DNA of 64,000 nucleotides from Xylocopa sonorina. Taxonomy: Eukaryota; Arthropoda; Insecta; Hymenoptera; Apidae. Of this stretch, positions 1 to 14,130 are shown one piece after another. The notes beneath the pieces were generated by a model. The model saw only the letters and a list, made by a program, of their open reading frames with translations. It did no database searches and was not told the origin of the DNA. The stretch is taken from positions 1,302,001 through 1,366,000 of the forward strand of contig NW_027490098.1 in NCBI RefSeq assembly GCF_050948175.1, written 5' to 3'. The position numbers and the translations under genes were made by a program. Position 1 is the first letter of the stretch. Every line of letters starts with the position of its first letter.

Positions 1-3000
1 TTTGCGAAGTGTTATGTATTCCTCGTCTACACTTCAAATGAATGTAAATGCGACACTTCCTTGCAAGCAAATAGCGTTTGCAGATGTCTACGTATCGAAG
101 CAATAGAGTTCTTATGATTCTTAAAACGCGATATCGCATCTCATATCTATGTTTCATGATAAGATATAATATTCATTGCGAAGTGTTATGCATTCCTCGT
201 CTACGATTCAAATGAATGTAGATGCGACACTTCCTTGCAAGGAAATAGCGTTTACAGATGTCTTCCTATCGTAGCAATAGAGTTCTAATGCTTCTTAAAA
301 CGCGATATCGCATCTCATTTCTATGGTTCATGGTAAGATATAATATGATTTGCGAAGTGTTATGTATTGCTCGTCTACACTTCAAATGAATGTAATTGCG
401 ACACTTCCTTGCTCGGAAATAGTGTCTGCAGATGTCTAGGCATCGTAGCGATAGCATTCTAATGCTTCTTAAAACGCGATATCGCATCTCATTTCTATGT
501 TTCATGGTAAGATATAATATGATTTGCGAAGGGTTATGTATTCCTCGTCTACACTTCAAATGAATGTGAAAGCGACACTTCCTCGCTAGGAAATAGCGTT
601 TGCAGATGTCTACGTATTGTAGCAATAGATTTCTAATGCTTCTTAAAACGCGATATCGCATCTCATTTCTATGTTTCATGGTAGGATATAATATGATTTG
701 CGAAGTCTCATGTATTCCTCGTCTACACTTCAAATGAATGTAAATGCGACACTTCCTTGCAAGGAAATAGCGTCTGCAGATGTCTACGTATCGTAGCAAT
801 AGAGTTCTTATGATTCTTAAAACGCGATATCGCATCTCATTTCTATGTTTTATGGTAAGATATAATATTCATTGCGAAGCGTTATGCATTCCTCGTCTAC
901 GATTCAAATGAATGTAAATGCGACACTTCCTTGCAAGGAAATAGCGTTTGCAGATGTCTACGTATCGTAGCAATAGAGTCTTTATTATTCTTAAAACTCG
1001 ATATCGCATCTCATTTCTATATTTCACGGTAAGATATAATATGATTTGCGAAGTGTTATGTATTCCTCGTCTACACTTCAAATGAATGTGAATGCGATAC
1101 TTCCTCGCTAGGAAATAGCGTTTGCAGATGTCTACGTATCGTAGCATTAGCTTTCTAATGCTTCTTAAAACGCGATATCGCATCTCATTTCTATATTTCA
1201 TGGTAAGATATAACATGATTTGCGAAGTGTCATGTATTCCTCGTCTACACTCCAAATGATTGTGAATGCGACACTTCCTTGCTAGGAAATAGCGTCTGCA
1301 GATGTCTAGGTATCGTAGCAATAGAGTTCAAATGCTTCTTAAAACGAGATATTGCATTTCATATCTATGTTTCATGATAAGATATAATATTCATTGCGAA
1401 GTGTTATGCATTCCACGTCTACGATTCAAATAAATGTAAATGCGACACTTCCTTGCAAGGAAATAGCGTTTGCAGATGTCTACGTATCGTAGCAATAGAG
1501 TTTTTATGATTCTTAAAACGCGATATCGCATCTCATTTCTATGTTTCATGGTAAGATATAATATGATTTGCGAAGTGTTATGTATTCCTCGTCTACACTT
1601 CAAATGAATGTGAATGCCACACTTCCTCGCTAGGAAATAGCGTTTGCAGATGACTACGTGTCGTAGCAATAGAGTTCTTATGATTCTTAAAACGCGATAT
1701 CGCATCTCATTTCTATGTTTCATGGTAAGATATAATATGATTTGCGAAGTGTTATGTATTCCTCGTCTACACTTCAAATGAATGTAAATGCGACACATCC
1801 TTGCAAGCAAATAGCGTTTGCAGATGTCTACGTATCGAAGCAATAGAGTTCTTATGCTTCTTAAAACACGATATCGCATCTCATTTCTATATTTCACGGT
1901 AAGATATAATATGATTTGCGAAGTGTTATGTATTCCTCGTCTACACTCCAAATGATTGTGAATACGACACTTCCTTGCAAGGAAATAGCGTTTGCAGATG
2001 TCTACGTATCGTAGCAATGGAGTTCTTATGATTCTTAAAACGCGATATCGCATCTCAATTCTATGTTTCATGGTAAGATATAATATGATTTGCGAAGTGT
2101 TATGCATTCCTCGTCTACACTTCAAATGAATGTGAATGCCACACTTCCTCGCTAGGAAATAGCGTTTGCAGATGTCTACGTATCGTAGCAATAGAGTTCT
2201 TATGATTCTTAGAACGCGATATCGCATCTCATTTCTATGTTTCATGGTAAGATATAATATGGTTTGCGAAGTGTTATGTATTCCTCGTCTACCCTTCAAA
2301 TGAATGTAAATGCGACACATCCTTCAAGCAAATAGCGTTTGCAGATGTCTAAGTATCGAGGCAATAGAGTTCTTATGCTTCTTAAAACACGATATCGCAT
2401 CTCATTTCTATATTTCACGGTAAGATATAATATGATTTGCGAAGTGTTATCTATTCCTCGTCTACACTCCAAATGATTGTGAATGCGACACTTCCTTGCA
2501 AGGAAATAGCGTTTGCAGATGTCTACGTATCGTAGCAATGGAGTTCTTATGATTCTTAAAACGCGATATCGCATCTCAATTCTATGTTTCATGGTAAGAT
2601 ATAATATGATTTGCGCAGTGTTATGCATTCCTCGTCTACACTTCAAATGAATGTAAATGTGAAATCTCCTTGCAAGGAAATAGCGTTTGCAGATGTCTAC
2701 GTATCGTAGCAATAGATTTCTAATGCTTCTTAAAACGCGATATCGCATCTCATTTCTATGTTTCATGGTAAGATATAATATGATTTGCGAAGTGTTATGT
2801 ATTCCTCGTCTACACTTCAAATGAATGTGAATGCGATACTTCCTCGCTAGGAAATAGCGTTTGCAGATGTCTACGTATCGTAGCATTAGCTTTCTAATGC
2901 TTCTTAAAACGCGATATCGCATCTCATTTCTATATTTCATGGTAAGATATAACATGATTTGCGAAGTGTCATGTATTTCTCGTCTACACTTCAAATGAAT

Positions 3001-5222
3001 GTAAATGCGACACTTCCTTGCTAGGAAATAGCGTCTGCAGATGTCTAGGTATCGTAGCAATAGAGTTCAAATGCTTCTTAAAACGAGATATTGCATCTCA
3101 TATCTATGTTTCATGATAAGATATAATATTCATTGCGAAGTGTTATGCATTCCACGTCTACGATTCAAATGAATGTAAATACGACACTTCCTTGCAAGGA
3201 AATAGCGTTTGCAGATGTCTACGTATCGAAGCAATAGCTCTCTAAAGCTTCTTAAATCGCGATATCGCATGTCATTTCTATGTTTCATGGTAAGATATAA
3301 TATGATTTGCGAAGTGTTATGTATTCCTCGTCTACACTTCAAATGAATGTAATTGCGACACTTCCTTGATAGGAAGTAGTGTCTGCAGATGTCTAGGTAT
3401 CGTAGCAATAGAGTTCTTATGATCCTTAAAACGCGATATCGCATCGCATTTCTATGTTTCATGATAAGATATAATATTCACTGCGAAGTGTTATGCATTC
3501 CTCGTCTACGATTCAAATGAATGTAAATGCGACACTTCCTTGCTAGGAAATAGCGTCTGCACATGTCTAGGCATCGTAGCAAAAGAGTTCAAATGCTTCT
3601 TAAAACGAGATATTGCATCTCATATCTATGTTTCATGGTAAGATATAATATGATTTGCGAAGTGTTATGTATTCCTCGTCTACACTTCAAATGAATGTAA
3701 TTGCGACACTTGCTTGCTAGGAAATAGTGTCTGCAGATGTCTAGGTATCGTAGCGATAGAGTTCTAATGCTTCTTAAAACGCGATATCGCATCTCATTTC
3801 TATGTTTCATGGTAAGATATAATATGATTTGCGAAGTGTTATATATTCCTCGTCTACACTTCAAATGAATGTAAATGCGGCACTTCCTTGCTAGGAAATA
3901 GTGTCTGCAGATGTCTAGGTATCGTAGCGATAGAGTTCTAATGCTTCTTAAAACGCGATATCGCATCTCATTTCTATGTTTCATGGTAAGATATAATATG
4001 ATTTGCGAAGTGGTATGTATTCCTCGTCTACACTTCAAATGAATGTAATTGCGACACTTCCTTGCTCGGAAATAGTGTCTGCAGATGTCTAGGCATCGTA
4101 GCGATAGCATTCTAATGCTTCTTAAAACGCGATATCGCATCTCATTTCTATGTTTCATGGTAAGATATAATATGATTTGCGAAGGGTTATGTATTCCTCG
4201 TCTACACTTCAAATGAATGTGAAAGCGACACTTCCTCGCTAGGAAATAGCGTTTGCAGATGTCTACGTATCGTAGCAATAGATTTCTAATGCTTCTTAAA
4301 ACGCGATATCGCATCTCATTTCTATGTTTCATGGTAGGATATAATATGATTTGCGAAGTCTCATGTATTCCTCGTCTGCACTTCAAATGAATGTAAATGC
4401 GACACTTCCTTGCAAGGAAATAGCGTCTGCAGATGTCTACGTATCGTAGCAATAGAGTTCTTATGATTCTTAAAACGCGATATCGCATCTCATTTCTATG
4501 TTTCATGATAAGATATAATATTCATTGCGAAGTGTTATGCATTCCTCGTCTACGATTCAAATGAATGTAAATACGACAATTCCTTGCAAGGAAATAGCGT
4601 TTGCAGATGTCTAGGTATCGTAGCAATAGAGTTCTAATGCTTCTTAGAACGCGATATCGCATCTCATTTCTATGTTTCATGGTAAGATATAATATGATTT
4701 GCGAATTGTTATGTATTCCTTGTCTGCACTTCAAATGAATGTAAATGCGACACTTCCTTGCAAGGGAATAGCGTTTGCAGATGTCTACGTATCGTAGCAA
4801 TAGAGTTCTTATGATTCTTAAAACGCGATATTGCATCTCATATCTATGTTTCATGATAAGATATAATATTCATTGCGAAGTGTTATGCATTCCTCGTCTA
4901 CGACTCAAATGAATGTAAATGCGACACTTCCTTGCAAGGAAATAGCGTTTACAGATGTCTACCTATCGTAGCAATAGAGTTCTAATGCTTCTTAAAACGC
5001 GATATCGCATCTCATTTCTATGTTTCATGGTAAGATATAATATGATTTGCGAAGTGTTATGTATTCCTCGTCTACACTTCAAATGAATGTGAGTGCGATA
5101 CTTCCTTACTAGGAAATAGCGTTTGCAGATGTCTACGTATCGAAGCAATAGAGTTCAAATGCTTCTTAAAACTGGATATTGCATCTCATATCTATGTTTC
5201 ATGATAAGATATAATATTCATT
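1..5222. repeat. Zone 1: left part of array, 21-unit self-copy
   Basis: No gene. This zone has about 30 monomers. Diagnostic variants include AGTGTCTGCAG, CATCGTAGCGATAGCATTC and GCGAAGTCTCATG. The last occurs at anchors 700 and 4353, a shift of 3653 bp, which is 21 units minus the single-base deletion in between. The block 360-835 and the block 4010-4490 therefore look like copies. A second relation, at about 10 units, links 1100-1390 with 2840-3130 (GTAGCATTAGCTTTC in both). Confidence 0.75.
2266..2438. repeat. 173-bp monomer (1-bp deletion)
   Basis: ACACATCCTTCAAGC near 2324-2338 lacks the G of CCTTGCAAGC. It shifts the frame of the minus-strand pseudo-ORF and is one of only two 173-bp units in the window. 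Confidence 0.85.
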
Positions 5223-6440
5223 GCGAAGTGTTATGCATTCCTCGTATACGATTCAAATGAATGTGAATGCGATACTTCCTCGCTAGGAAATAGCGTTTGC
5301 AGATGTCTACGTATCGTAGCAGTAGCTTTCCAATGCTTCATAAAACGCGATATCGCATCTCATTTCTATGTTTCATGGTAAGATATAATATGATTTGCGA
5401 AGTGTCATGTATTCCTCGTCTACACTTCAAATGAATGTAAATGCGACACTTCCTTCCAAGGAAATAGCGTTTGCAGATGTCTACGTATCGTAGCAATAGA
5501 GTTTTTATGATTCCTAAAACGCGATATCGCATCTCATTTCTATGTTTCATGGTAAGATATAATATGATTTGCGAAGTGTCTTGTATTCCTCGTCTACACT
5601 TCAATGGAATGTGAACGCGACACTTCCTCGCTAGGAAATAGCGTTTGCAGATGTCTACGTATCGTAGCAATGGAGTTCTTATGATTCTTAAAACGCGATA
5701 TCGCATCTCAATTCTATGTTTCATGGTAAGATATAATATGATTTGCGAAGTGTCTTGTATTCCTCGTCTACGATTCAAATGAACGTAAATGCGACACTTC
5801 CTTGCAAGGAAATAGCGTTTGCAGATGTCTACGTATCGAAGCAATAGAAATCAAATGCTTCTTAAATCGAGATATTGCATCTCATTTCTATTTCTCATGG
5901 TAAGATATAATATGATTTGCGAAGTGTTATGTATTCCTCGTCTACACTTGAAGTGAATGTAAATGCGACACTTCCTAGCAAGGAAATAGCGTTTGCAGAT
6001 GTCTACGTATCGAAGCAATAGAGTTCTAATGCTTCTTAGAACGAGATATTGCATCTCATATCTACGTTTCATGATAAGATATAATATTCATTGCGAAGTG
6101 TTATGCATTCCTCGTCTACGATACAAATGAATGTAAATGCGACACTTCCTTGCAAGGAAATAGCGTTTACAGATGTCTACCTATCGTAGCAATAGAGTTC
6201 TAATGCTTCTTAAAACGCGATATCGCATCTCATTTCTATGTTTCATGGTAAGATATAATATGATTTGCGAAGTGTTATGTATTCCTCGTCTACACTTCAA
6301 ATGAATGTAAATGCGACACTTCCTTGCAAAGAAATAGCGTTTGCAGATGTCTTCGTATCGAAGCAATAGAGTTGAAATGCTTCTTAAAACGAGATATTGC
6401 ATCTCATATCTATGTTTCATGATAAGATATAATATTCATT

Positions 6441-9258
6441 GCGAAGTGTTATGCATTCCTCGTATACGATTCAAATGAATGCAAATGCGATACTTCCTTG
6501 CAAGGAAATAGCGTTTGCATATGTCTACGTATCGAAGCAATAGAGATCAGATGCTTCTTAAATCGAGATATTCCATCTCATTTCTATGTTTCATGGTAAG
6601 ATATAATATGATTTGCGAAGTGTTATGTATTCCTCGTCTACACTTGAAGTGAATGTAAATGCGACACTTCCTAGCAAGGAAATAGCGTTTGCAGATGTCT
6701 ACGTATCGAAGCAATAGAGTTGAAATGCTTCTTAAAACGAGATATTGCATCTCATATCTATGTTTCATGATAAGATATAATATTCATTGCGAAGTGTTAT
6801 GCATTCCTCGTCTACGATTCAAATGAATGTAAATGCGACACTTCCTTGCAAGGAAATAGCGTTTACAGATGTCTACCTATCGTAGCAATAGATTTCTAAT
6901 GCTTCTTAAAACGCGATATCGCATCTCATTTCTATGTTTCATGGTAAGATATAATATGATTTGCGATGTGTTATGTATTCCTCGTCTACACTTCAAATGA
7001 ATGTAAATGCGACACTTCCTTGCAAAGAAATAGCGTTTGCAGATGTCTACGTATCGTAGCAATAGATTCCTAATGCTTCTTAAAACGCGATATCGCATCT
7101 CATTTCTATGTTTCATGGAAAGATATAACATGATTTGCGAAGTGTTATGTATTCCTCGTCTACACTTCAAATGAATGTGAGTGCGATACTTCCTCGCTAG
7201 GAAATAGCGTTTGCAGATGTCTACGTATCGTAGCAATAGCTTTCTAATGCTTCTTAAAACGCGATATGGCATCTCATTTCTATGTTTCATGGTAAGATAT
7301 AATATGATTTGCGAAGTGTCATGTATTCCTCTTCTACACTTCAAATGAATGTAAATGTGACACTTCCTTGCTAGGAAATAGCGTTTGCAGATGTCTAGGT
7401 ATCATAGCAATAGAGTTCAAATGCTTCTTGAAACGAGATATTGCATCTCATATCTATGATTCATGATAAGATATAATATTCATTGCGAAGTGTTATGCAT
7501 TCCTCGTATACGATTCAAATGAATGCAAATGTGACACTTCCTTGCAAGGAAATAGCGTTTGCAGATGTCTACCTATCGTAGCAATAGAGTTCTAATGCTT
7601 CTTAATACGCGATGTCGCATCTCATTTCTATGTTTCATGATAAGATATAATATTCATTGCGAAGTGTTATGCATTCCTCGTATACGATTCAAATGAATGT
7701 GAATGCGATACTTCCTCGCTAGGAAATAGCGTTTGCAGATGTCTACGTATCGTAGCAGTAGCTTTCCAATGCTTCTTAAAACGCGATATCGCATCTCATT
7801 TCTATGTTTCATGGTAAGATATAATATGATTTGCGAAGTGTCATGTATTCCTCGTCTACACTTCAAATGAATGTAAATGCGACACTTCCTTCCAAGGAAA
7901 TAGCGTTTGCAGATGTCTACGTATCGTAGCAATAGAGTTTTTATGATTCTTAAAACGCGATATCGCATCTCATTTCTATGTTTCATGGTAAGATATAATA
8001 TGATTTGCGAAGTGTCTTGTATTCCTCGTCTACACATCAAAGGAATGTGAACGCGACACTTCCTCGCTAGGAAATAGCGTTTGCAGATGTCTACGTATCG
8101 TAGCAATGGAGCTCTTATGATTCTTAAAACGCGATATCGCATCTCAATTCTATGTTTCATGGTAAGATATAATATGATTTGCGAAGTGTCTTGTATTCCT
8201 CGTCTACGATTCAAATGAACGTAAATGCGACACTTCCTTGCAAGGAAATAGCGTTTGCAGATGTCTACGTATCGAAGCAATAGAGATCAAATGCTTCTTA
8301 AATCGAGATATTGCATCTCATTTCTATTTTTCATGGTAAGATATAATATGATTTGCGAAGTGTTATGTATTCCTCGTCTACACTTGAAGTGAATGTAAAT
8401 GCGAAACTTCCTAGCAAGGAAATAGCGTTTGCAGATGTCTACGTATCGAAGCAATAGAGTTCTAAAGCTTCTTAAAACGAGATATTACATCTCATATCTA
8501 CGTTTCATGATAAGATATAGTATTCATTGCGAAGTGTTATGCATTCCTCGTCTACGATACAAATGAATGTAAATGCGACACTTCCTTGCAAGGAAATAGC
8601 GCTTACAGATGTCTACCTATCGTAGCAATAGAGTTCTAATGCTTCTTAAAACGCGATATCGCATCTCATTTCTATGTTTCATGGTAAGATATAATATGAT
8701 TTGCGAAGTGTTATGTATTCCTCGTCTACACTTGAAGTGAATGTAAATGCGACACTTCCTAGCAAGGGAATAGCGTTTGCAGATGTCTACGTATCGAAGC
8801 AATAGAGTTCAAACGCTTCTTAAAACGAGATATTGCATCTCATATCTATGTTTCATGATAAGATATAATATTCATTGCTAAGTGTTATGCATTCCTCGTC
8901 TACGATTCAACTGAATGTAAATGCGACACTTCCTTGCAAGGAAATAGCGTTTACAGATGTCTACCTATAGTAGCAATAGAGTTCTAATGCTTCTTAAAAC
9001 GCGATATCGCATCTCATTTCTATGTTTCATGGTAAGATATAATATGATTTGCGAAGTGTCTTGTATTCCTCGTCTACACTTCAAAGGAATGTGAACGCGA
9101 CACTTCCTCGCTAGGAAATAGCGTTTGCAGATGTCTACGTATCGTAGCAATGGAGTTCTTATGATTCTTAAAACGCGATATCGCATCTCAATTCTATGTT
9201 TCATGGTAAGATATAATATGATTTGCGAAGTGTCTTGTATTCCTCGTCTACGATTCAA
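6441..9258. repeat. HOR copy 1 of a 21-unit period
   Basis: This block matches 10095-12912 at a shift of 3654 bp (21 x 174). Shared rare variants include GATCAGATGC with GATATTCCATCTC (6546 and 10200), GCGATGTGTTATG (6963 and 10617), and GCTAAGTG (8877 and 12531). The order of B monomers is also kept: unit indices 37, 39, 43, 44, 49 and 51 versus 58, 60, 64, 65, 70 and 72. Ends are approximate; on the left the match fails before the B junction at 6441. Confidence 0.8.
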
Positions 9259-9468
9259 ATGTACGTAAATGCGACACTTCCTCGCTAGGAAATAGCGTTT
9301 GCAGATGTCTACGTATCGTAGCAATGGAGTTCTTATGATTCTTAAAACGCGATATCGCATCTCAATTCTATGTTTCATGGTAAGATATAATATGATTTGC
9401 GAAGTGTCTTGTATTCCTCGTCTACGATTCAAATGAACGTAAATGCGACACTTCCTTGCAAGGAAATA
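9121..9468. repeat. Single-monomer tandem duplication (2 x 174 bp)
   Basis: 9121-9294 and 9295-9468 share AATGGAGTTCTTATGATTC, CTCAATTCTATG and GTGTCTTGTATTCC and differ at only a few bases (ATGTACG versus ATGAACG, CTCGCTAGG versus CTTGCAAGG). The neighbouring HOR copy at 12780-12930 has only one such unit. Confidence 0.75.
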
Positions 9469-10094
9469 GCGTTTGCAGATGTCTACGTATCGAAGCAATA
9501 GAGATCAAATGCTTCTTAAATCGAGATATTGCATCTCATTTCTATTTTTCATGGTAAGATATAATATGATTTGCGAAGTGATATGTATTCCTCGTCTACA
9601 CTTCAAATGAATGTAAATGCGACACTTCCTTGCAAAGAAATAGCGTTTGCAGATGTCTACGTATCGTGGCAATAGATTCCTAATGCTTCTTAAAACGCGA
9701 TATCGCATCTCATTTCTATGTTTCATGGTAAGATATAACATGATTTGCGAAGTGTTATGTATTCCTCGTCTACACTTCAAGTGAATGTGAGTGCGATACT
9801 TCCTCGCTAGGAAATAGCTTTTGCAGATGTCTACGTATCGTAGCAATAGCTTTCTAATGCTTCTTAAAACGCGATATGGCATCTCATTTCTATGCTTCAT
9901 GGTAAGATATAATATGATTTGCGAAGTGTCATGTATTCCTCGTCTACACTTCAAATGAACGTAAATGCGACACTTCCTTGCTAGGAAATAGCGTTTGCAG
10001 ATGTCTAGGTATCATAGCAATAGAGTTCAAATGCTTCCTGAAACGAGATATTGCATCTCATATCTATGATTCATGATAAGATATAATTTTCATT

Positions 10095-12912
10095 GCGAAG
10101 TCTTATGCATTCCTCGTATACGATTCAAATGAATGCAAATGCGATACTTCCTTGCAAGGAAATGGCGTTTGCAGATGTCTACGTATCGAAGCAATAGAGA
10201 TCAGATGCTTCTTAAATCGAGATATTCCATCTCATTTCTATGTTTCATGGTAAGATATAATATTATTTGCGAAGTGTTATGTATTCCTCGTCTACACTTG
10301 AAGTGAATGTAAATGCGACACTTCCTAGCAAGGAAATAGCGTTTGCAGATGTCTACGTATCGAAGCAATAGAGTTCAAATGCTTCTTAAAACGAGATATT
10401 GCATCTCATATCTATGTTTCATGATAAGATATAATATTCATTGCGAACTGTTATGCATTCCTCGTCTACGATCCAAATGAATGTAAATGCGACACTTCCT
10501 TGCAAGGAAATAGCGTTTACAGATGTCTACCTATCGTAGCAATAGATTTCTAATGCTTCTTAAAACGCGATATCGCATCTCATTTCTATGTTTCATGGTA
10601 AGATATAATATGATTTGCGATGTGTTATGTATTCCTCGTCTACACTTCAAATGAATGTAAATGCGACACTTCCTTGCAAAGAAATAGCGTTTGCAGATGT
10701 CTACGTATCGTAGCAATAGATTCCTAATGCTTCTTAAAACGCGATAGCGCATCTCATTTCTATGTTTCATGGAAAGATATAACATGATTTGCGAAGTGTT
10801 ATGTATTCCTCGTCTACACTTCAAATGAATGTGAGTGCGATACTTCCTCGCTAGGAAATAGCGTTTGCAGATGTCTACGTATCGTAGCAATAGCTTTCTA
10901 ATGCTTCTTAAAACGCGATATGGCATCTCATTTCTATGTTTCATGGTAAGATATAATATGATTTGCGAAGTGTCATGTATTCCTCGTCTACACTTCAAAT
11001 GAATGTAAATGCGACACTTCCTTGCTAGGAAATAGCGTTTGCAGATGTCTAGGTATCATAGCAATAGAGTTCAAATGCTTCTTGAAACGAGATATTGCAT
11101 CACATATCTATGATTCATGATAAGATATAATATTCATTGCGAAGTGTTATGCATTCCTCGTATACGATTCAAATGAATGCAAATGTGACACTTCCTTGCA
11201 AGGAAATAGCGTTTGCAGATGTCTACCTGTCGTAGCAATAGAGTTCTAATGCTTCTTAATACGCGATGTCGCATCTCATTTCTATGTTTCATGATAAGAT
11301 ATAATATTCGTTGCGAAGTGTTATGCATTCCTCGTATACGATTCAAATGAATGTGAATGCGATACTTCCTCGCTAGGAAATAGCGTTTGCAGATGTCTAC
11401 GTATCGTAGCAGTAGCTTTCCAATGCTTCTTAAAACGCGATATCGCATCTCATTTCTATGTTTCATGGTAAGATATAATATGATTTGCGAAGTGTCATGT
11501 ATTCCTCGTCTACACTTCAAATGAATGTAAATGCGACACTTCCCTCCAAGGAAATAGCGTTTGCAGATGTCTACGTATCGTAGCAATAGAGTTTTTATGA
11601 TTCTTAAAACGCGATATCGCATCTCATTTCTATGTTTCATGGTAAGATATAATATGATTTGCGAAGTGTCTTGTATTCCTCGTCTACACTTCAAAGGAAT
11701 GTGAACGCGACACTTCCTCGCTAGGAAATAGCGTTTGCAGATGTCTACGTATCGTAGCAATGGAGTTCTTATGATTCTTAAAACGCGATATCGCATCTCA
11801 ATTCTATGTTTCATGGTAAGATATAATATGATTTGCGAAGTGTCTTGTATTCCTCGTCTACGATTCAAATGAACGTAAATGCGACACTTCCTTGCAAGGA
11901 AATAGCGTTTGCAGATGTCTACGTATCGAAGCAATAGAGATCAAATGCTACTTAAATCGAGATATTGCATCTCATTTCTATTTTTCATGGTAAGATATAA
12001 TATGATTTGCGAAGTGTTATGTATTCCTCGTCTACACTTGAAGTGAATGTAAATGCGACACTTCCTAGCAAGGAAATAGCGTTTGCAGATGTCTACGTAT
12101 CGAAGCAATAGAGTTCTAATGCTTCTTAAAACGAGATATTGCATCTCATATCTACGTTTCATGATAAGATATAATATTCATTGCGAAGTGTTATGCATTC
12201 CTCGTCTACGATACAAATGAATGTAAATGCGACACTTCCTTGCAAGGAAATAGCGTTTACAGATGTCTACCTATCGTAGCAATAGAGTTCTAATGCTTCT
12301 TAAAACGCGATATCGCATCTCATTTCTATGTTTCATGGTAAGATATAATATGATTTGCGAAGTGTTATGTATTCCTCGTCTACACTTGAAGTGAATGTAA
12401 ATGCGACACTTCCTAGCAAGGGAATAGCGTTTGCAGATGTCTACGTATCGAAGCAATAGAGTTCAAATGCTTCTTAAAACGAGATATTGCATCTCATATC
12501 TATGTTTCATGATAAGATATAATATTCATTGCTAAGTGTTATGCATTCCTCGTCTACGATTCAAATGAATGTAAATGCGACACTTCCTTGCAAGGAAATA
12601 GCGTTTACAGATGTCTACCTATAGTAGCAATAGAGTTCTAATGCTTCTTAAAACGCGATATCGCATCTCATTTCTATGTTTCATGGTAAGATATAATATG
12701 ATTTGCGAAGTGTCTTGTATTCCTCGTCTACACTTCAAAGGAATGTGAACGCGACACTTCCTCGCTAGGAAATAGCGTTTGCAGATGTCTACGTATCGTA
12801 GCAATGGAGTTCTTATGATTCTTAAAACGCGATATCGCATCTCAATTCTATGTTTCATGGTAAGATATAATATGATTTGCGAAGTGTCTTGTATTCCTCG
12901 TCTACGATTCAA
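10095..12912. repeat. HOR copy 2 of the 21-unit period
   Basis: Partner of 6441-9258 at +3654 bp. Small differences include GCGAAGTCTTATG versus GCGAAGTGTTATG at the left edge and AATGGCG versus AATAGCG. The right end lies near 12912, where the first copy instead has the single-monomer duplication at 9121-9468. Confidence 0.8.
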
Positions 12913-13156
12913 ATGAACGTAAATGCGACACTTCCTTGCAAGGAAATAGCGTTTGCAGATGTCTACGCATCGAAGCAATAGGGATCAAATGCTTCTTAAA
13001 TCGAGATATTGCATCTCATTTCTATTTTTCATGGTAAGATATAATATGATTTGCGAAGTGTTATGTATTCCTAGTCTACACTTGAAGTGAATGTAAATGC
13101 GACACTTCCTAGCAAGGAAATAGCGTTTGCAGATGTCTACGTTTCGAAGCAATAGA

Positions 13157-13258
13157 GTTCAAATGCTTCTTAAAACGAGATATTGCATCTCATATCTATG
13201 TTTCATGATAAGATATAATATTCATTGCGAAGTGTTATGCATTCCTCGTCTACGATTC
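13157..13258. repeat. Reference type-B patch (about 100 bp across a monomer boundary)
   Basis: This patch runs from GTTCAAATGC through GAGATATTGC, ATATCTATG, CATGATAAG and TATTCATTGCG to TGCATTCC and CTACGATTC. Outside it, the monomer matches type A. It recurs as a linked set of differences, at first anchors 178, 874, 1396, 3135, 3483, 4527, 4875, 5223, 6093, 6441 and 6789, so B is a haplotype block and not scattered noise. On the minus strand it places two in-frame TGA stops (complement at 13159-13161 and 13222-13224) in the frame that is open in type A. A/B recombinant monomers also occur, for example around 30210, 35945 and 12115. Confidence 0.85.
13177..13191. repeat. Type-B hairpin GAGAT-ATTGC-ATCTC
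   Basis: GAGATATTGCATCTC has a 5-bp stem and a 5-nt loop. An alternative pairing, AGATAT with the downstream ATATCT, gives a 6-bp stem over an 8-nt loop. It replaces the 10-bp palindrome of type A at the same phase. Zone 5 often has GAGATACTGC, which keeps the GAGAT/ATCTC stem but not the AGATAT stem. Confidence 0.7.
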
Positions 13259-14130
13259 AAATGAATGTAAATGCGACACTTCCTTCCAAGGAAATAGCGT
13301 TTGCAGATGTCTACGTATCGTAGCAATAGAGTTTTTATGATTCTTAAAACGCGATATCGCATCTCATTTCTATGTTTCATGGTAAGATATAATATGATTT
13401 GCGAAGTGTCTTGTATTCCTCGTCTACGATTCAAATGTACGTAAATGCGACACTTCCTCGCTAGGAAATAGCGTTTGCAGATGTCTACGTATCGTAGCAA
13501 TGGAGTTCTTATGATTCTTAAAACGCGATATCGCATCTCAATTCTATGTTTCATGGTAAGATATAATATGATTTGCGAAGTGTCTTGTATTCCTCGTCTA
13601 CGATTCAAATGAACGTAAATGCGACACTTCCTTGCAAGGAAATAGCGTTTGCAGATGTCTACGTATCGAAGCAATAGAGATCAAATGCTTCTTAAATCGA
13701 GATATTGCATCTCATTTCTATTTTTCATGGTAAGATATAATATGATTTGCGAAGTGATATGTATTCCTCGTCTACACTTCAAATGAATGTAAATGCGACA
13801 CTTCCTTGCAAAGAAATAGCGTTTGCAGATGTCTACGTATCGTGGCAATAGATTCCTAATGCTTCTTAAAACGCGATATCGCATCTCATTTCTATGTTTC
13901 ATGGTAAGATATAACATGATTTGCGAAGTGTTATATATTCCTCGTCTGCACTTCAAGTGAATGTGAGTGCGATACTTCCTCGCTAGGCAATAGCTTTTGC
14001 AGATGTCTACGTATCGTAGCAATAGCTTTCTAATGCTTCTTAAAACGCGATATGGCATCTCATTTCTATGCTTCATGGTAAGATATAATATGATTTGCGA
14101 AGTGTCATGTATTCCTCGTCTACACTTCAA

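Larger units (their letters stand above)
9180..13355. repeat. 24-monomer HOR unit (4,176 bp)
   Basis: 9180-11521 matches 13356-15697 at +4176 bp, and 11941-13400 matches 17857-19316 at +5916 bp. The marker ATGTACG is at 9259 and 13435, and TCGTGGCAATAGATTCC is at 9664 and 13840. In the roughly 500 bp from 9505 I saw about three differences from 13681 onward, so the copies are near 99% alike there (by eye, not computed). Confidence 0.75.

Noticed and set aside
1391..2320. Long minus-strand open frame (309 codons), and many others of 61 to 305 codons
   Set aside because: All are translations of the same 58-codon satellite period. Their ends coincide with type-B stops or single-base indels. No independent sign of coding.
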